45,322 nt of DNA, taken from Mycobacterium sp. KBS0706 (GTDB lineage Bacteria; Pseudomonadota; Alphaproteobacteria; DSM-16000; Inquilinaceae). The stretch is from positions 1 to 45,322 of the forward strand of contig NZ_VCCH02000068.1 in the NCBI RefSeq assembly GCF_005938675.2. The letters run 5' to 3'. The position numbers were made by a program, and so were the translations under genes. This document shows positions 15,852-24,106 of the stretch, piece by piece. The notes beneath the pieces are model-generated. The model was not told the origin of the DNA and did no database searches. It saw nothing but the letters and a program-made list of their open reading frames with translations. How positions within the stretch are numbered: the first letter of the stretch is position 1; every line of letters starts with the position of its first letter.

Positions 15852-17450
15852 GTGATCGGCCGGAAGATCGCCTTCGCCGTTTCGGCCTCGTGGCTCAGCC
15901 AGGTGATCCGGATCGGGCTCAATCTCCTGATCCTGCCGATCATGTTCCATATGATGAACTCCGAGGAGCTCGGGCTTTGGCTGGTGCTCGGCCAGAGCAC
16001 GATCTTCCTCAGCATCCTCATGGAGGCAGGACTCACCCCCACCATCACGCGGCGGATCGCTTTCGTGGCCGGCAGGAGCCTGTCCGGGCCCGACCGGCCC
16101 CTGGACGAGGAGTCGCGGCGCGACCTCGCGGACATGCTGGCGTCCGGGCGCATCGCCTACCGCTTCGTGTCCATCGGCGTGTTCGTCGTCACCTTCGCGC
16201 TGGGCAGCCTGTATCTCTGGCATCTGGAGCTGCGGCAGGTCGCGCCGACCACGGCATGGATCGCCTGGATCCTGCTGTGCTTCGGCTACGCCACCATGGC
16301 CTGGTCCGGCCTGTGGACCGCACTGGCCACCGGCCTCGGCTATGTGGCCGCGGGCACCATCGCCGCTACGGCGGTCGGCATCGTCACCCTGCTGGCGCAG
16401 CTGCTGGTGGTGCTGGCCGGCGGCGGCCTTCTCTGGCTCTCGATCGTCTCGGCAATCGGCGGCGTCATCGTCCGCCTGTCGCTGCGGCTCTATGTCCAAC
16501 GCCGGCAGCCGCACCTGTTTTCGGTGCCCGGCCGCTGGGACGGGGCGCTGATGCGCGGCATGATGGCGCCTGCAGTCCGGTCATGGCTCACGGCCGTCGG
16601 CTTCGCCGTGCTGTTCAAGACGGACCAGTACTTCATCGCGCTCTACGTCGACACGGCGCAGGTGCCGGCCTACTACGCCGTCTATACGCTGCTGCACAAC
16701 CTCGCGATCCTGGCCCTGGCCCTGGGCCAGACGTCCAGCGTCTATGTCAGCCAGCTCTGGCACAGCGGCACGATGGAGGAGATCCACGAGATCGTGCTGC
16801 GCAGCCTCCGCATCACCCTGATCCTGATGGTGTCCGGCGTGGCGACGCTTCTGGTGGTGGGCCAGGACCTGATCGGCGTCTGGATCGGGCCCGACCATTT
16901 CGCGGGCCTTCCGGTGCTGACCGCCCTGGGCGTCATGTTCGTGCTCTGCGTCCAGCAGAACGCGATCCTCACCTTCGCCCGGGCAACCGAGAACGAGGTC
17001 TATGCCGTTCCCTTCCTGCTGGCGGGCGGGCTGGCCCTCCTCCTGTCCTGGGGCTTGGTGCCGCGTCTGGGGCTGCTCGGCGCCGCTCTGGCCACGCTGC
17101 TGGCCCAGCTGCTGACGACCAACTGGATCGTCCTGCGCGACGGCCTGCGGCGGCTGCGGGTGTCGATGGCGACCTATGGCCGGACCTGCCTTCTGCCGCT
17201 GCTGCCGGTCTCCCTTGCGACCTATGTCGCGACGATGGCGGTGGCGGGCGGATCGCTGCTGCCGAGCGCTCTCGACCGGCTGCTGGCCGGCACCGCCGTC
17301 GGGGGGGCCGTCTGTCTGGCAAGCCTGTGGCTGTTCGGCCTCAGCTCGGCCAATCGGGCCCAGGTCGCGGGCGCGCTGCGCGCCGCCCTGCGCCGGCGCC
17401 GGCACGCCGGCCCGAGCCAGGCGGAACCGCCGCCGATCCCTCCCGGCTGA
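15852..17450 (+). CDS. wzx: Wzx-type polysaccharide flippase (MATE/MOP superfamily)
   Basis: A 532-residue polytopic membrane protein with about 12-14 hydrophobic segments and the flippase-like opening (WLSQVIRIGLNLLILPIMF). Segments such as FAVLFKTDQYFIALYVDT and YYAVYTLLHNLAILALALGQ match the polysaccharide-transporter (PST) branch. It would turn undecaprenyl-PP-linked repeat units to the periplasmic face. GTG at 15852 is chosen because GGAG precedes it by seven bases. The last 40 residues are Arg- then Pro-rich. The preceding gene is 121 bases away. Annotation as Wzx rests on family likeness and on being the only flippase in the locus. Confidence 0.85.
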   Translation: MIGRKIAFAVSASWLSQVIRIGLNLLILPIMFHMMNSEELGLWLVLGQSTIFLSILMEAGLTPTITRRIAFVAGRSLSGPDRPLDEESRRDLADMLASGRIAYRFVSIGVFVVTFALGSLYLWHLELRQVAPTTAWIAWILLCFGYATMAWSGLWTALATGLGYVAAGTIAATAVGIVTLLAQLLVVLAGGGLLWLSIVSAIGGVIVRLSLRLYVQRRQPHLFSVPGRWDGALMRGMMAPAVRSWLTAVGFAVLFKTDQYFIALYVDTAQVPAYYAVYTLLHNLAILALALGQTSSVYVSQLWHSGTMEEIHEIVLRSLRITLILMVSGVATLLVVGQDLIGVWIGPDHFAGLPVLTALGVMFVLCVQQNAILTFARATENEVYAVPFLLAGGLALLLSWGLVPRLGLLGAALATLLAQLLTTNWIVLRDGLRRLRVSMATYGRTCLLPLLPVSLATYVATMAVAGGSLLPSALDRLLAGTAVGGAVCLASLWLFGLSSANRAQVAGALRAALRRRRHAGPSQAEPPPIPPG

Positions 17451-17810
17451 TCCCGGTCCAGGTTGGTCGGGTCCGTATCCGACTTGGTGCAGGCGGTTTC
17501 GATTCTGTACCCATTTGGTGGTAGCCGCCCGGTCGAATGCATCACTTGAGCCGGCCAATGGTGGAGTAAATAATCATGACCAGCTGTCCAAATCGACGAC
17601 TGGAAACTCAATCTTAATGACGTGATCGTCGGCCTCGTTTGTTGATACTGTATTGAAGTGATGGCGACGATCCGGTTTCTGTTCTTTTTGAAGAAAAGAT
17701 GAGTAAATTTTAAGAATATCGTGAACCGAGGTCTGGCCTCAGTTGGCGGCCGCGCATTGGTGGTCCCTTGATATCGGAACGGACGCAGACGGCGTCGATG
17801 GAGATTGAGG
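17451..17810. promoter_or_regulatory. AT-rich intergenic region before the C-methyltransferase cassette
   Basis: About 360 bases. The centre (17560-17740) is rich in A and T, a strong contrast with both genes, and likely carries the promoter of the four-gene cassette that follows. A short inverted repeat GAGG-TCTGG-CCTC lies at about 17728-17740. I found no convincing -35/-10 pair. Confidence 0.35.
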
Positions 17811-19124
17811 ATGAATGTTCAGCTACTCGATGCATCACGCGACGCCGTCGGCGGGACGCCCGGGGCGGGGCGAGGTCACGCCGCCCGATGCCGCCTCTGC
17901 GGCAGCCAACTCGAGCACATGTTCGTCGATCTCAGATCCTCTCCGCTCTGCCAGACCGTCATTGCGCCCGAGCAGCTCGACGAGATGGAGCCGCATTTCC
18001 CGCTCAACGTGCTGGTGTGCGGGGATTGCTTCCTGGTCCAGCTTAGGGAGTATGTGAGCCCGGAGAACATCTTCCGCGAATACGCCTATTTCTCGTCCTA
18101 CTCGACGAGCTGGGTTGACCATGCCAAGGCGTATTGCGGCATGGTCAAGCAGCGGCTCGGGCTCGGGCCGGACAGCCTGGCCGTCGAGATCGCCAGCAAT
18201 GACGGCTACCTGCTGCAGCATTTCCTGCCGCTCGGCGTCCCTGTCCTCGGGGTCGAGCCGGCGGCCAATGTCGCCAAGGTGGCGATCGCGAAGGGCATCC
18301 CGACCTGCGTCGACTTTTTCGGTCACGAGCTGGCCGGCACGCTCGTCGCAGCGGGCAAGCAGGCCGATCTCATCATCGGCAACAATGTGCTGGCCCAGGT
18401 TCCGGACCTCAACGACTTCGTCTCGGGCCTGGCCCGGCTCTTGAAGCCGGAGGGCGTGATCACGCTGGAGTTCCCGCATCTCGAAAGGCTGATGGCGGAG
18501 AACCAGTTCGACACGATCTATCACGAGCATTTCTCGTACTTTTCTCTGACCACGATCGAGCGAATGGCGTCCCGGCATGGGCTCAGGCTGGTCGATGTGG
18601 AGGAGCTTCGGACCCATGGCGGCTCCCTGCGCGTGTACCTGGCCCATGCCGGCTCGGCCCGGCCGACCGCCGAGAGCGTCCCGGACCTGCTGGCCCGCGA
18701 GCAACGCCTGGGGTTCCGCGACATCGCGACCTACGCATCGTTCGGCGAGCAGGTCCGTCGCACCAAGCGGCGGCTTCTGTCCTTCCTGATCGAGGCGAAG
18801 GATGCGGGCAAGACCATCTGTGGCTACGGAGCGCCAGGCAAGGGCAATACGCTGCTGAACTATTGCGGCATCGGCACCGACTTCCTCGATTTCACGGTCG
18901 ACCGCAATCCCTACAAGCAGGGCCACTTCACGCCCGGGATGCGCATCCCGATCCATCCGGTGGAAGCGATCGACGCAGCCAGGCCCGACTACATCTTGAT
19001 CCTGCCCTGGAACCTCAAGGACGAGATCGTCCAGCAGATGCGCCATGTCGCGGAGTGGGGCGGAAAGTTCGTCGTCCCCATCCCCGAGGTGGCGGTCATC
19101 GATCCGAAGGAATTGCACCGATGA
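17811..19124 (+). CDS. TylCIII/NovU/TcaB9-type sugar C-methyltransferase
   Basis: A 437-residue protein with zinc knuckles C27/C30 and C70/C73, a SAM site (VEIASNDGYLLQHF, 125-138), NNVLAQVPD (191-199), the catalytic DTIYHEHFSYFS with Y237, E239 and H240, and the C-terminal Methyltransf_14-like domain (GYGAPGKGNTLLNY). In characterised relatives such proteins add a methyl group to a ring carbon (C3 or C5) of a 4-keto-6-deoxy nucleotide sugar. ATG at 17811 has GGAG seven bases upstream; an in-frame TTG at 17805 is less likely. Its TGA overlaps the ATG of the next gene (ATGA, 19121-19124). With that gene and the deacetylase it forms a coupled cassette. Confidence 0.9.
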   Translation: MNVQLLDASRDAVGGTPGAGRGHAARCRLCGSQLEHMFVDLRSSPLCQTVIAPEQLDEMEPHFPLNVLVCGDCFLVQLREYVSPENIFREYAYFSSYSTSWVDHAKAYCGMVKQRLGLGPDSLAVEIASNDGYLLQHFLPLGVPVLGVEPAANVAKVAIAKGIPTCVDFFGHELAGTLVAAGKQADLIIGNNVLAQVPDLNDFVSGLARLLKPEGVITLEFPHLERLMAENQFDTIYHEHFSYFSLTTIERMASRHGLRLVDVEELRTHGGSLRVYLAHAGSARPTAESVPDLLAREQRLGFRDIATYASFGEQVRRTKRRLLSFLIEAKDAGKTICGYGAPGKGNTLLNYCGIGTDFLDFTVDRNPYKQGHFTPGMRIPIHPVEAIDAARPDYILILPWNLKDEIVQQMRHVAEWGGKFVVPIPEVAVIDPKELHR

Positions 19125-19930
19125 AAGTCGTTCTCTTCTGCGGTGGCTTGGGAACCCGAATCCGGGAGTATTCCGAGAACATCCCGAAGCCGATGATCCC
19201 GATCGGGCATCAGCCGATCCTCTGGCATGTGATGCAATACTATCGGCAATACGGCCACGCGGATTTCATCCTCTGCCTGGGCTACAAGGCCAATATCGTC
19301 AAAGATTTCTTCCTGAACTACCGGCCGCAGAATTTCGCCGACTGCGTCATTTCGGGATTCGGCAGCAATGTCGAGCTGCTGAGCGAGCCGGACAAGGACT
19401 GGCGGGTCACCCTGATCGACACCGGGATCTGGCGCAACATCGGCGAGCGGCTGTGGGCGGTGCGGGACCAGGTGCAGGGCGAGGAGATTTTCCTGGCCAA
19501 CTACAGCGACGGCCTGACCAACTGCGATCTCGACGACATGGTCGACCGCTTCAAGAAGAGCGGCAAGATCGCCTGCTTCATGGCCGTGCGGCCGCCGCTG
19601 ACCTACCACCTGGCGGATATCGACAAGGACGGCGATGTGCACGATATCCGCAGTTCCGACTGCTCCGATATCTGGATCAATGGCGGCTATTTCCTGTTCC
19701 GGCGCGAGATCTTCGACTTCATGCGCGAGGGCGAGGAACTGGTCCTGGAGCCGTTCCGGCGGCTGATCGAGGCGAACCAGCTCATGGCTTACAAGCATGA
19801 GGGGTTCTGGCGTTCGATGGACACGCTGAAGGACCGGCAGGCGCTCGAGGATCTGGTCGAGCAGGGCAAGATGCCCTGGCGCGTGCCGGCGTCGCCCAAG
19901 GAGAAGGTCAAGCCCCTGGTGCTGGCCTGA
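19121..19930 (+). CDS. Sugar-1-phosphate nucleotidyltransferase, glucose-1-phosphate cytidylyltransferase (RfbF)-like
   Basis: A 269-residue nucleotidyltransferase. The signature GGLGTRIREYSENIPKPM (residues 8-25), then GHQPILWHVMQYY and FILCLGYKA, follow RfbF closely; LANYSDGLTN contains the metal-binding Asp and WINGGYFLFRREIFDF the distal catalytic region. RfbF makes CDP-glucose from CTP and glucose-1-phosphate; nucleotide choice (CTP or UTP/dTTP) cannot be settled by eye. It starts inside the ATGA overlap with the methyltransferase and ends in a TGATG overlap with the PIG-L gene, which argues for one pathway: an activated hexose that is C-methylated. No CDP-glucose 4,6-dehydratase is recognisable, so the 4-keto step is unassigned. 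Confidence 0.85.
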   Translation: MKVVLFCGGLGTRIREYSENIPKPMIPIGHQPILWHVMQYYRQYGHADFILCLGYKANIVKDFFLNYRPQNFADCVISGFGSNVELLSEPDKDWRVTLIDTGIWRNIGERLWAVRDQVQGEEIFLANYSDGLTNCDLDDMVDRFKKSGKIACFMAVRPPLTYHLADIDKDGDVHDIRSSDCSDIWINGGYFLFRREIFDFMREGEELVLEPFRRLIEANQLMAYKHEGFWRSMDTLKDRQALEDLVEQGKMPWRVPASPKEKVKPLVLA

Positions 19931-20583
19931 TGCGGGCACTGGGTCTCGCGCGGCCGGGCGAAAGCCTGTCCGTCCTGTGCCTGGGTGCGCATTCGGACGA
20001 CATCGAAATCGGGGCAGGGGGCACGCTTCTGTCCTGGATCGCGTCCGGCATCCGGTTGCATGTCCATTGGTGCGTGCTCAGCGCCGCCGGCCCGCGCGCG
20101 GCGGAGGCGGAGGCCTCCGCCGCCGCCTTCCTCTCCGGCGTGGTCAGCTCCGTCGTCGAGCTCGCTGATTTCAAGGACAGCTTCTTTCCGTATCAGGGCA
20201 GCGAGATCAAGGCCTGGTTCTCCGAGCTGAAGGCCCGCAGCCGCCCGGACGTCATCCTGACCCACCGCCGGGACGACGCGCACCAGGACCACCAGGAGAC
20301 CTGCCGGCTCACCTGGAACGCCTTCCGCGACCATCTCATCCTCGAATATGAGATCCCGAAATGGGACGGCGACCTCGGCCAGCCGAACTTCTACATGCCG
20401 CTCGACGCTGACATCCTCGAGCGGAAGGTCGAGCTTCTGCTCGCTCATTTCGGCACCCAGCGGTCCAAGGACTGGTTCGATGCCGAGACGTTCCGGGGCC
20501 TCGCCCGCCTGCGCGGCATGGAGTGCCGGGCGCCGGAGCGCTATGCTGAAGCCTTCGTCCTGGCCAAAGGGCTGATCGGTTGA
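19930..20583 (+). CDS. PIG-L/LmbE family deacetylase
   Basis: A 217-residue zinc-dependent amidohydrolase-type protein. The N-terminal GAHSDDIEIGAGG gives zinc ligands H21 and D24 and the catalytic D23; HRRDDAHQDHQET gives the third ligand H121 and the family HxDH motif. Family members remove acetyl groups from GlcNAc-containing substrates (GlcNAc-PI, mycothiol and bacillithiol precursors, some polysaccharide intermediates). ATG at 19930 shares one base with the stop of the RfbF-like gene (TGATG). A TTG start of the next gene overlaps its own stop. Deacetylation of a nucleotide sugar or a lipid-linked sugar of this EPS is the most likely role; the substrate is inferred, not seen. Confidence 0.88.
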   Translation: MRALGLARPGESLSVLCLGAHSDDIEIGAGGTLLSWIASGIRLHVHWCVLSAAGPRAAEAEASAAAFLSGVVSSVVELADFKDSFFPYQGSEIKAWFSELKARSRPDVILTHRRDDAHQDHQETCRLTWNAFRDHLILEYEIPKWDGDLGQPNFYMPLDADILERKVELLLAHFGTQRSKDWFDAETFRGLARLRGMECRAPERYAEAFVLAKGLIG

Positions 20584-21167
20584 CGCCTCGATTCAGACGG
20601 ATCCGCCGCGTCTCCGTGGCGATCATGGTGGCCGTGCTCGTCAGCGGCGCCGCCGTCGCCGCCGCCTTCAAGGCGTCCGAGCCGCTGCTCGTCGTCCGGA
20701 CTCCCATTGAAGCCGCCGATGTGATCGTTGTCCTCGGTGGCGACGGGCCGGCCCGGGCGTGGCAGGCGGCCGGTCTCTATCGGGAGGGTGCGGCGCCGAA
20801 GGTTCTCGTCACCGGCATCGGCGATTGCGAGAACATCCGGGCGTACATGGTGAAGGAGGGGGTACCGCAGGATGTGATCCAGACCGAATGCGCAGCGCGC
20901 AGCACCTGGGAGAACGCGATGTTCTCCGCGCCGTTGCTGACGGCGATGGGGGCGCGGCGCGCCATCCTGGTCACCAGCTGGTTCCACACCCGCCGGGCGA
21001 TCGCCTGCTTCCGGCAGGTCCTGCCGCAGGTGGAGTGGATGTCGGTGCCGGTCGAGCGCGGCGAATCCTATCGCCAGATGCTCAGCAACCACCACGGGCT
21101 CTCGGTGCTCGCCGAATACGCCAAGATCGGCTGGTACTCCGTCCGGTACGGCGTGGCGTCGTTCTGA
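20580..21167 (+). CDS. DUF218/YdcF-ElyC family membrane-anchored protein
   Basis: A 195-residue protein with an N-terminal membrane segment (about 11-30) and a DUF218 domain: ADVIVVLGGDGPAR, KVLVTGIG, ECAARSTWENAM (the Glu/Arg/Ser-Thr/Glu-Asn signature) and ILVTSWFHTRRA. DUF218 proteins (YdcF, SanA, ElyC) act at the envelope; ElyC relatives are linked to handling of undecaprenyl-linked envelope precursors, but the biochemistry is unclear. TTG at 20580 overlaps the stop of the deacetylase gene (TTGA), making this the fourth gene of the coupled cassette. It ends 22 bases from the convergent beta-helix gene. Confidence 0.82.
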   Translation: MTPRFRRIRRVSVAIMVAVLVSGAAVAAAFKASEPLLVVRTPIEAADVIVVLGGDGPARAWQAAGLYREGAAPKVLVTGIGDCENIRAYMVKEGVPQDVIQTECAARSTWENAMFSAPLLTAMGARRAILVTSWFHTRRAIACFRQVLPQVEWMSVPVERGESYRQMLSNHHGLSVLAEYAKIGWYSVRYGVASF

Positions 21168-21189
21168 ACAGGCGCCGTCCGGCCCCGGA

Positions 21190-23706
21190 TCAGCGACGGG
21201 TGACCGCCTCGACCTCGAAGCCCTTGAAGGAGTTGTCGGCGTCGATCACCGTCGCGGCTCCCGGCCAGACCCTGCCGCGCGATCCCGTATAGCGAGCCGA
21301 GCCCCGGGCGAAGTCGTTGCCGTGGAAGACCATCCCGGTGATCGGGGTTGGTTGTTCGGGCTTGATGGATTTGGCCTGCGGATCGGTCCCGATCATGACG
21401 CCGCCATAGGCGTCGGCGAAGCGGTTGCGCTCGAACACCTCCATGACATACGCGCCGGCCTCGTAGCCTTGCCAGGTCACCACATTGATGCCGGCATGGG
21501 TCAGCCGGTCGCCGCGGTTGTTGCGGAAGACATTGCCGAGATGGCCGATCGCGCCGTCCTTCTCCGTCTTCAGGTACTTGGTGTAGGCGACGAGGCCGTC
21601 ATAGGAATCGTCGATCTCGTTGTTCACGACGAGGTTGAAGAAGACGGGGTTCAGCGCCCCGTGGCCCAGGGCCCAGAGCTCGACCCCGCCGCGCATGCGG
21701 GTCATGACGTTGCCATCGACCACGATGTCCGCCGAATTTCCATAGAACTGGACTCCGCAGGACGCCGTGTCCTCGGTGGCGTAGAAGGACTTTCCGTCCA
21801 GCCTGTTGCGGTAGACCACGGCGTGCACGGCCGCATTGGCCACCACCAGCGTGCTGCCGGCATCCGGCACCAGCGCCCAGGGCCGCTCGAGGCGCAGCGT
21901 CCGTCCCGGCCGGTCGTAGCCGACGATGCGCCGGTGCTGGCCGACACCGCGGCCGGCCACGATCATCACGTCGTTGCCGACCTCGATCTCGTCAGCCTCC
22001 GGATCGGTGCCGTTCGGCGCCAGCGTCGCCGTGTCGGGGCCGGCCGAGAGAACGGATTCGAACCCTGCGGTTCCGAACTGCTCGAACAGGACCTGCTCGC
22101 CGGTGTTGGGATCGAAATCGGTCCAAGCCGGCGTGGGGGGAGCCATGTTCGTGGTGGTGTTCTCCGAGATGAAGATGTCCCTGGTCCCGCGATTGTGGCC
22201 CTGGGAAACGAAGAAGCGGCCCTCCGCGGTTCCCTCCGGACGCGAGGAATCGAGATCCTCCGCGTGGTTGCCGGTGATCGAGATCTCCTCGCCGCCCCGG
22301 GCCAGGATTGCGGCCCGGGCCCGGTAGGTGAGACGGAAGCGGCTGTTCTCGACGAAGACCTGCTGCGCCGTGCCCAGGGTGCCGCGGCTGCCGACGAAGT
22401 CGGACTCCGCCACGCGCACGTCCTGCGACCCGTCGACGTTGAAGTAGCCGGAGGTTGCGGCGCGGATGCCGACGCGGTCCAGCCGCAGATGGTTCACGAA
22501 GCGGAGATAGACCGCCGCGAAATCGGGATCGTCGCCGTGACGCTCGGGCAGCTCCAGGCCGAGATCGGAGATCGCGACGTTGTTTCCGGCCTTTTCCCCC
22601 TCGGCATAGAGCAGGGCGTCGGTCCGCGGATCCGGTGCTTTGTCGGACGGTGCCGGCACGGCTCGGATGATGGATCGGTCGGGCCCGTCGCCGACCCAGG
22701 CGACCCCGTTCGGCGGCACGAGGCTGCGGCCGATCATGTAGACGCCCGCCGGGAACCGGACCGTGGCCGGGGCGTGGGCGCGCGCGAGATCCAGCGTGGC
22801 CTGGATGCTCGCGGTGTCATCCGTCAGGCCGTCACCCTTCGCCCCCCGGTCCCGCACGTCGAAGACGCGGGCCGCCTGGCCCGCCCAGGGTGACGGCGCC
22901 AGGGTGAGGGCAATCGGGCCGCTCCAGCCGAACCGGCCGCCATGGCCGTTGTGCGCCCAGATCTCGTAGTTGCCGTCCGGCAGGTCCGCAGGGACCACGA
23001 AATCAATCCGGTAGGGGCTGACGGCCGTGACCTGGACCCACCGGCCGGCCGAGCGGCCGCCCGGCTTCAGATAGATCGAGCCCTCGGCCGTTCCGTTGCC
23101 GCGGCTGAGGTTTCGACCATAGAGCGATGCGGTTCCGCCCGGCTGCGTCGGCCGCGGGCCCGCCCACCAGGACTCGGTTCGGTTGAGGGCGATGGGGGCT
23201 CCGACGCCCTTCGCGCTCGAGGGCCAGACGAGATACATCGACCAGGGGGGCAGGTCGTGCGGCAGCAGAAAGGCGGCGGCAAGCCCGTCGGCCGCGCCCG
23301 GCGGAATACCGGCGGTCAGGGTCGGGCCGGCCCCGCCGGCCTGCGAGAACACGCGGATCCCGGCATTGCTCCGGAACCCGATCCCGCTCAGCACGATCGT
23401 CTCGTCCGGACCCGCCGTTTTCGAGGCCTCGGCGATGGCGGGCGCATTCGCCGACAGGACCAGCCGCGGCGGCTCGAAGGCATCGAACCCGGCGGGCAGG
23501 GCCGGTTCCGGATCGGGGACCGGGAAGCCGAAATCCGCAGGCACGGCCGGGCCGGGAGTCTGGTTGTCTGCCAGAGCGAAGCCGGCCGATGCGATGATGA
23601 GCAGAGCTGCCAGAAGCGAGGATTCGATCAGATAAGCACGGGCGCTGCCGACCCGGCGGGCCAGCGCACCGCCGACGGATCTTGTCAAGCCTGTCAGCAT
23701 CGTCAT
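21190..23706 (-). CDS. Secreted right-handed beta-helix protein (pectate_lyase_3-like) with N-terminal IPT-like region
   Basis: An 838-residue exported protein. A signal peptide lies at about 20-46 (LIESSLLAALLIIASAGFAL). Residues 84-270 look like one or two IPT/TIG-type beta-sandwiches (VLSGIGFRSNAGIRVFSQAG; ASLYGRNLSRGN). From residue 280 FDVRDRGAKGDGLTDDT marks the start of a pectate_lyase_3/GH55-type beta-helix, followed by recurrent N-x(n)-G turn repeats (ISITGNHAEDLDSS, IFISENTTTNMA, IVVDGNVMTRMRGG, FRNNRGDRLTHAG). Such folds house polysaccharide lyases, glycosidases and uronate epimerases. ATG at 23706 has GAGGG upstream (23700 is a close alternative); the frame stays open to 24081, but that extension lacks protein character. 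It lies antisense between two EPS operons and is probably a polymer-modifying enzyme; the catalytic residues could not be named. Confidence 0.82.
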   Translation of the reverse strand: MTMLTGLTRSVGGALARRVGSARAYLIESSLLAALLIIASAGFALADNQTPGPAVPADFGFPVPDPEPALPAGFDAFEPPRLVLSANAPAIAEASKTAGPDETIVLSGIGFRSNAGIRVFSQAGGAGPTLTAGIPPGAADGLAAAFLLPHDLPPWSMYLVWPSSAKGVGAPIALNRTESWWAGPRPTQPGGTASLYGRNLSRGNGTAEGSIYLKPGGRSAGRWVQVTAVSPYRIDFVVPADLPDGNYEIWAHNGHGGRFGWSGPIALTLAPSPWAGQAARVFDVRDRGAKGDGLTDDTASIQATLDLARAHAPATVRFPAGVYMIGRSLVPPNGVAWVGDGPDRSIIRAVPAPSDKAPDPRTDALLYAEGEKAGNNVAISDLGLELPERHGDDPDFAAVYLRFVNHLRLDRVGIRAATSGYFNVDGSQDVRVAESDFVGSRGTLGTAQQVFVENSRFRLTYRARAAILARGGEEISITGNHAEDLDSSRPEGTAEGRFFVSQGHNRGTRDIFISENTTTNMAPPTPAWTDFDPNTGEQVLFEQFGTAGFESVLSAGPDTATLAPNGTDPEADEIEVGNDVMIVAGRGVGQHRRIVGYDRPGRTLRLERPWALVPDAGSTLVVANAAVHAVVYRNRLDGKSFYATEDTASCGVQFYGNSADIVVDGNVMTRMRGGVELWALGHGALNPVFFNLVVNNEIDDSYDGLVAYTKYLKTEKDGAIGHLGNVFRNNRGDRLTHAGINVVTWQGYEAGAYVMEVFERNRFADAYGGVMIGTDPQAKSIKPEQPTPITGMVFHGNDFARGSARYTGSRGRVWPGAATVIDADNSFKGFEVEAVTRR

Positions 23707-24106
23707 CAGCCCTCGGTCAAGCCGGCTCGTTTCGATCGGTCGACGGATGACGCATCGCTTCCGCCCGGGGCCATCTACGGTAGCCATCCCGCAGGTCTCC
23801 GCCAGTTGTCCTTTGAACGGGCCGGTCTCCTGCGGAAGACGAGGGTCCGCGGCGAGCGCGGCATGGCCGCAGGCCGACCTCGCCCGACCGGTCGAAGGGC
23901 TTCGTCGTCCCCTGCACCCAAAGACTACCCGCGAGGCATCCGAATTCGCCTTCCGGATAGAGCGGGCCACCACATTGTCCAGATCGAACGGGCTGGGCCC
24001 GCTGCATAGAGTCGGCGAGGACGACCTGGCGATCGCCATTTCATCCAGCCTTTCTGCGCTGTTCCGGCGCGCTTCGAACACTGCGATTTCATGAAAGGGG
24101 GGCGCG
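23707..24106. promoter_or_regulatory. Divergent intergenic region between the beta-helix gene and the priming transferase operon
   Basis: About 400 bases separating two divergent genes. It is not markedly AT-rich. The minus-strand frame of the beta-helix gene is open as far as 24081, but there is no ribosome site at the upstream start and the encoded residues look random (Arg/Ser/Pro-rich). The right edge carries the strong ribosome site AGGGGGG of the priming transferase. No dyad or promoter pair was recognised. Confidence 0.35.

Noticed and set aside
14432..16153. 573-codon minus-strand open frame opposite the methyltransferase and flippase genes
   Set aside because: A high-GC shadow frame; the plus-strand genes have motifs and ribosome sites, this one has neither.
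15890..17524. 544-codon open frame on the plus strand in another frame of the flippase gene
   Set aside because: Arg/Pro/Gly-rich with no hydrophobic pattern; the overlapping frame has clear membrane segments and flippase likeness.
21322..22893. 523-codon plus-strand frame opposite the beta-helix gene
   Set aside because: No motifs; the minus strand encodes a signal peptide and pectate_lyase_3-type motifs.
23707..24081. N-terminal extension of the beta-helix protein to 24081
   Set aside because: It would put 125 polar, random-looking residues in front of a good signal peptide, and ATG at 23706 has a ribosome site.
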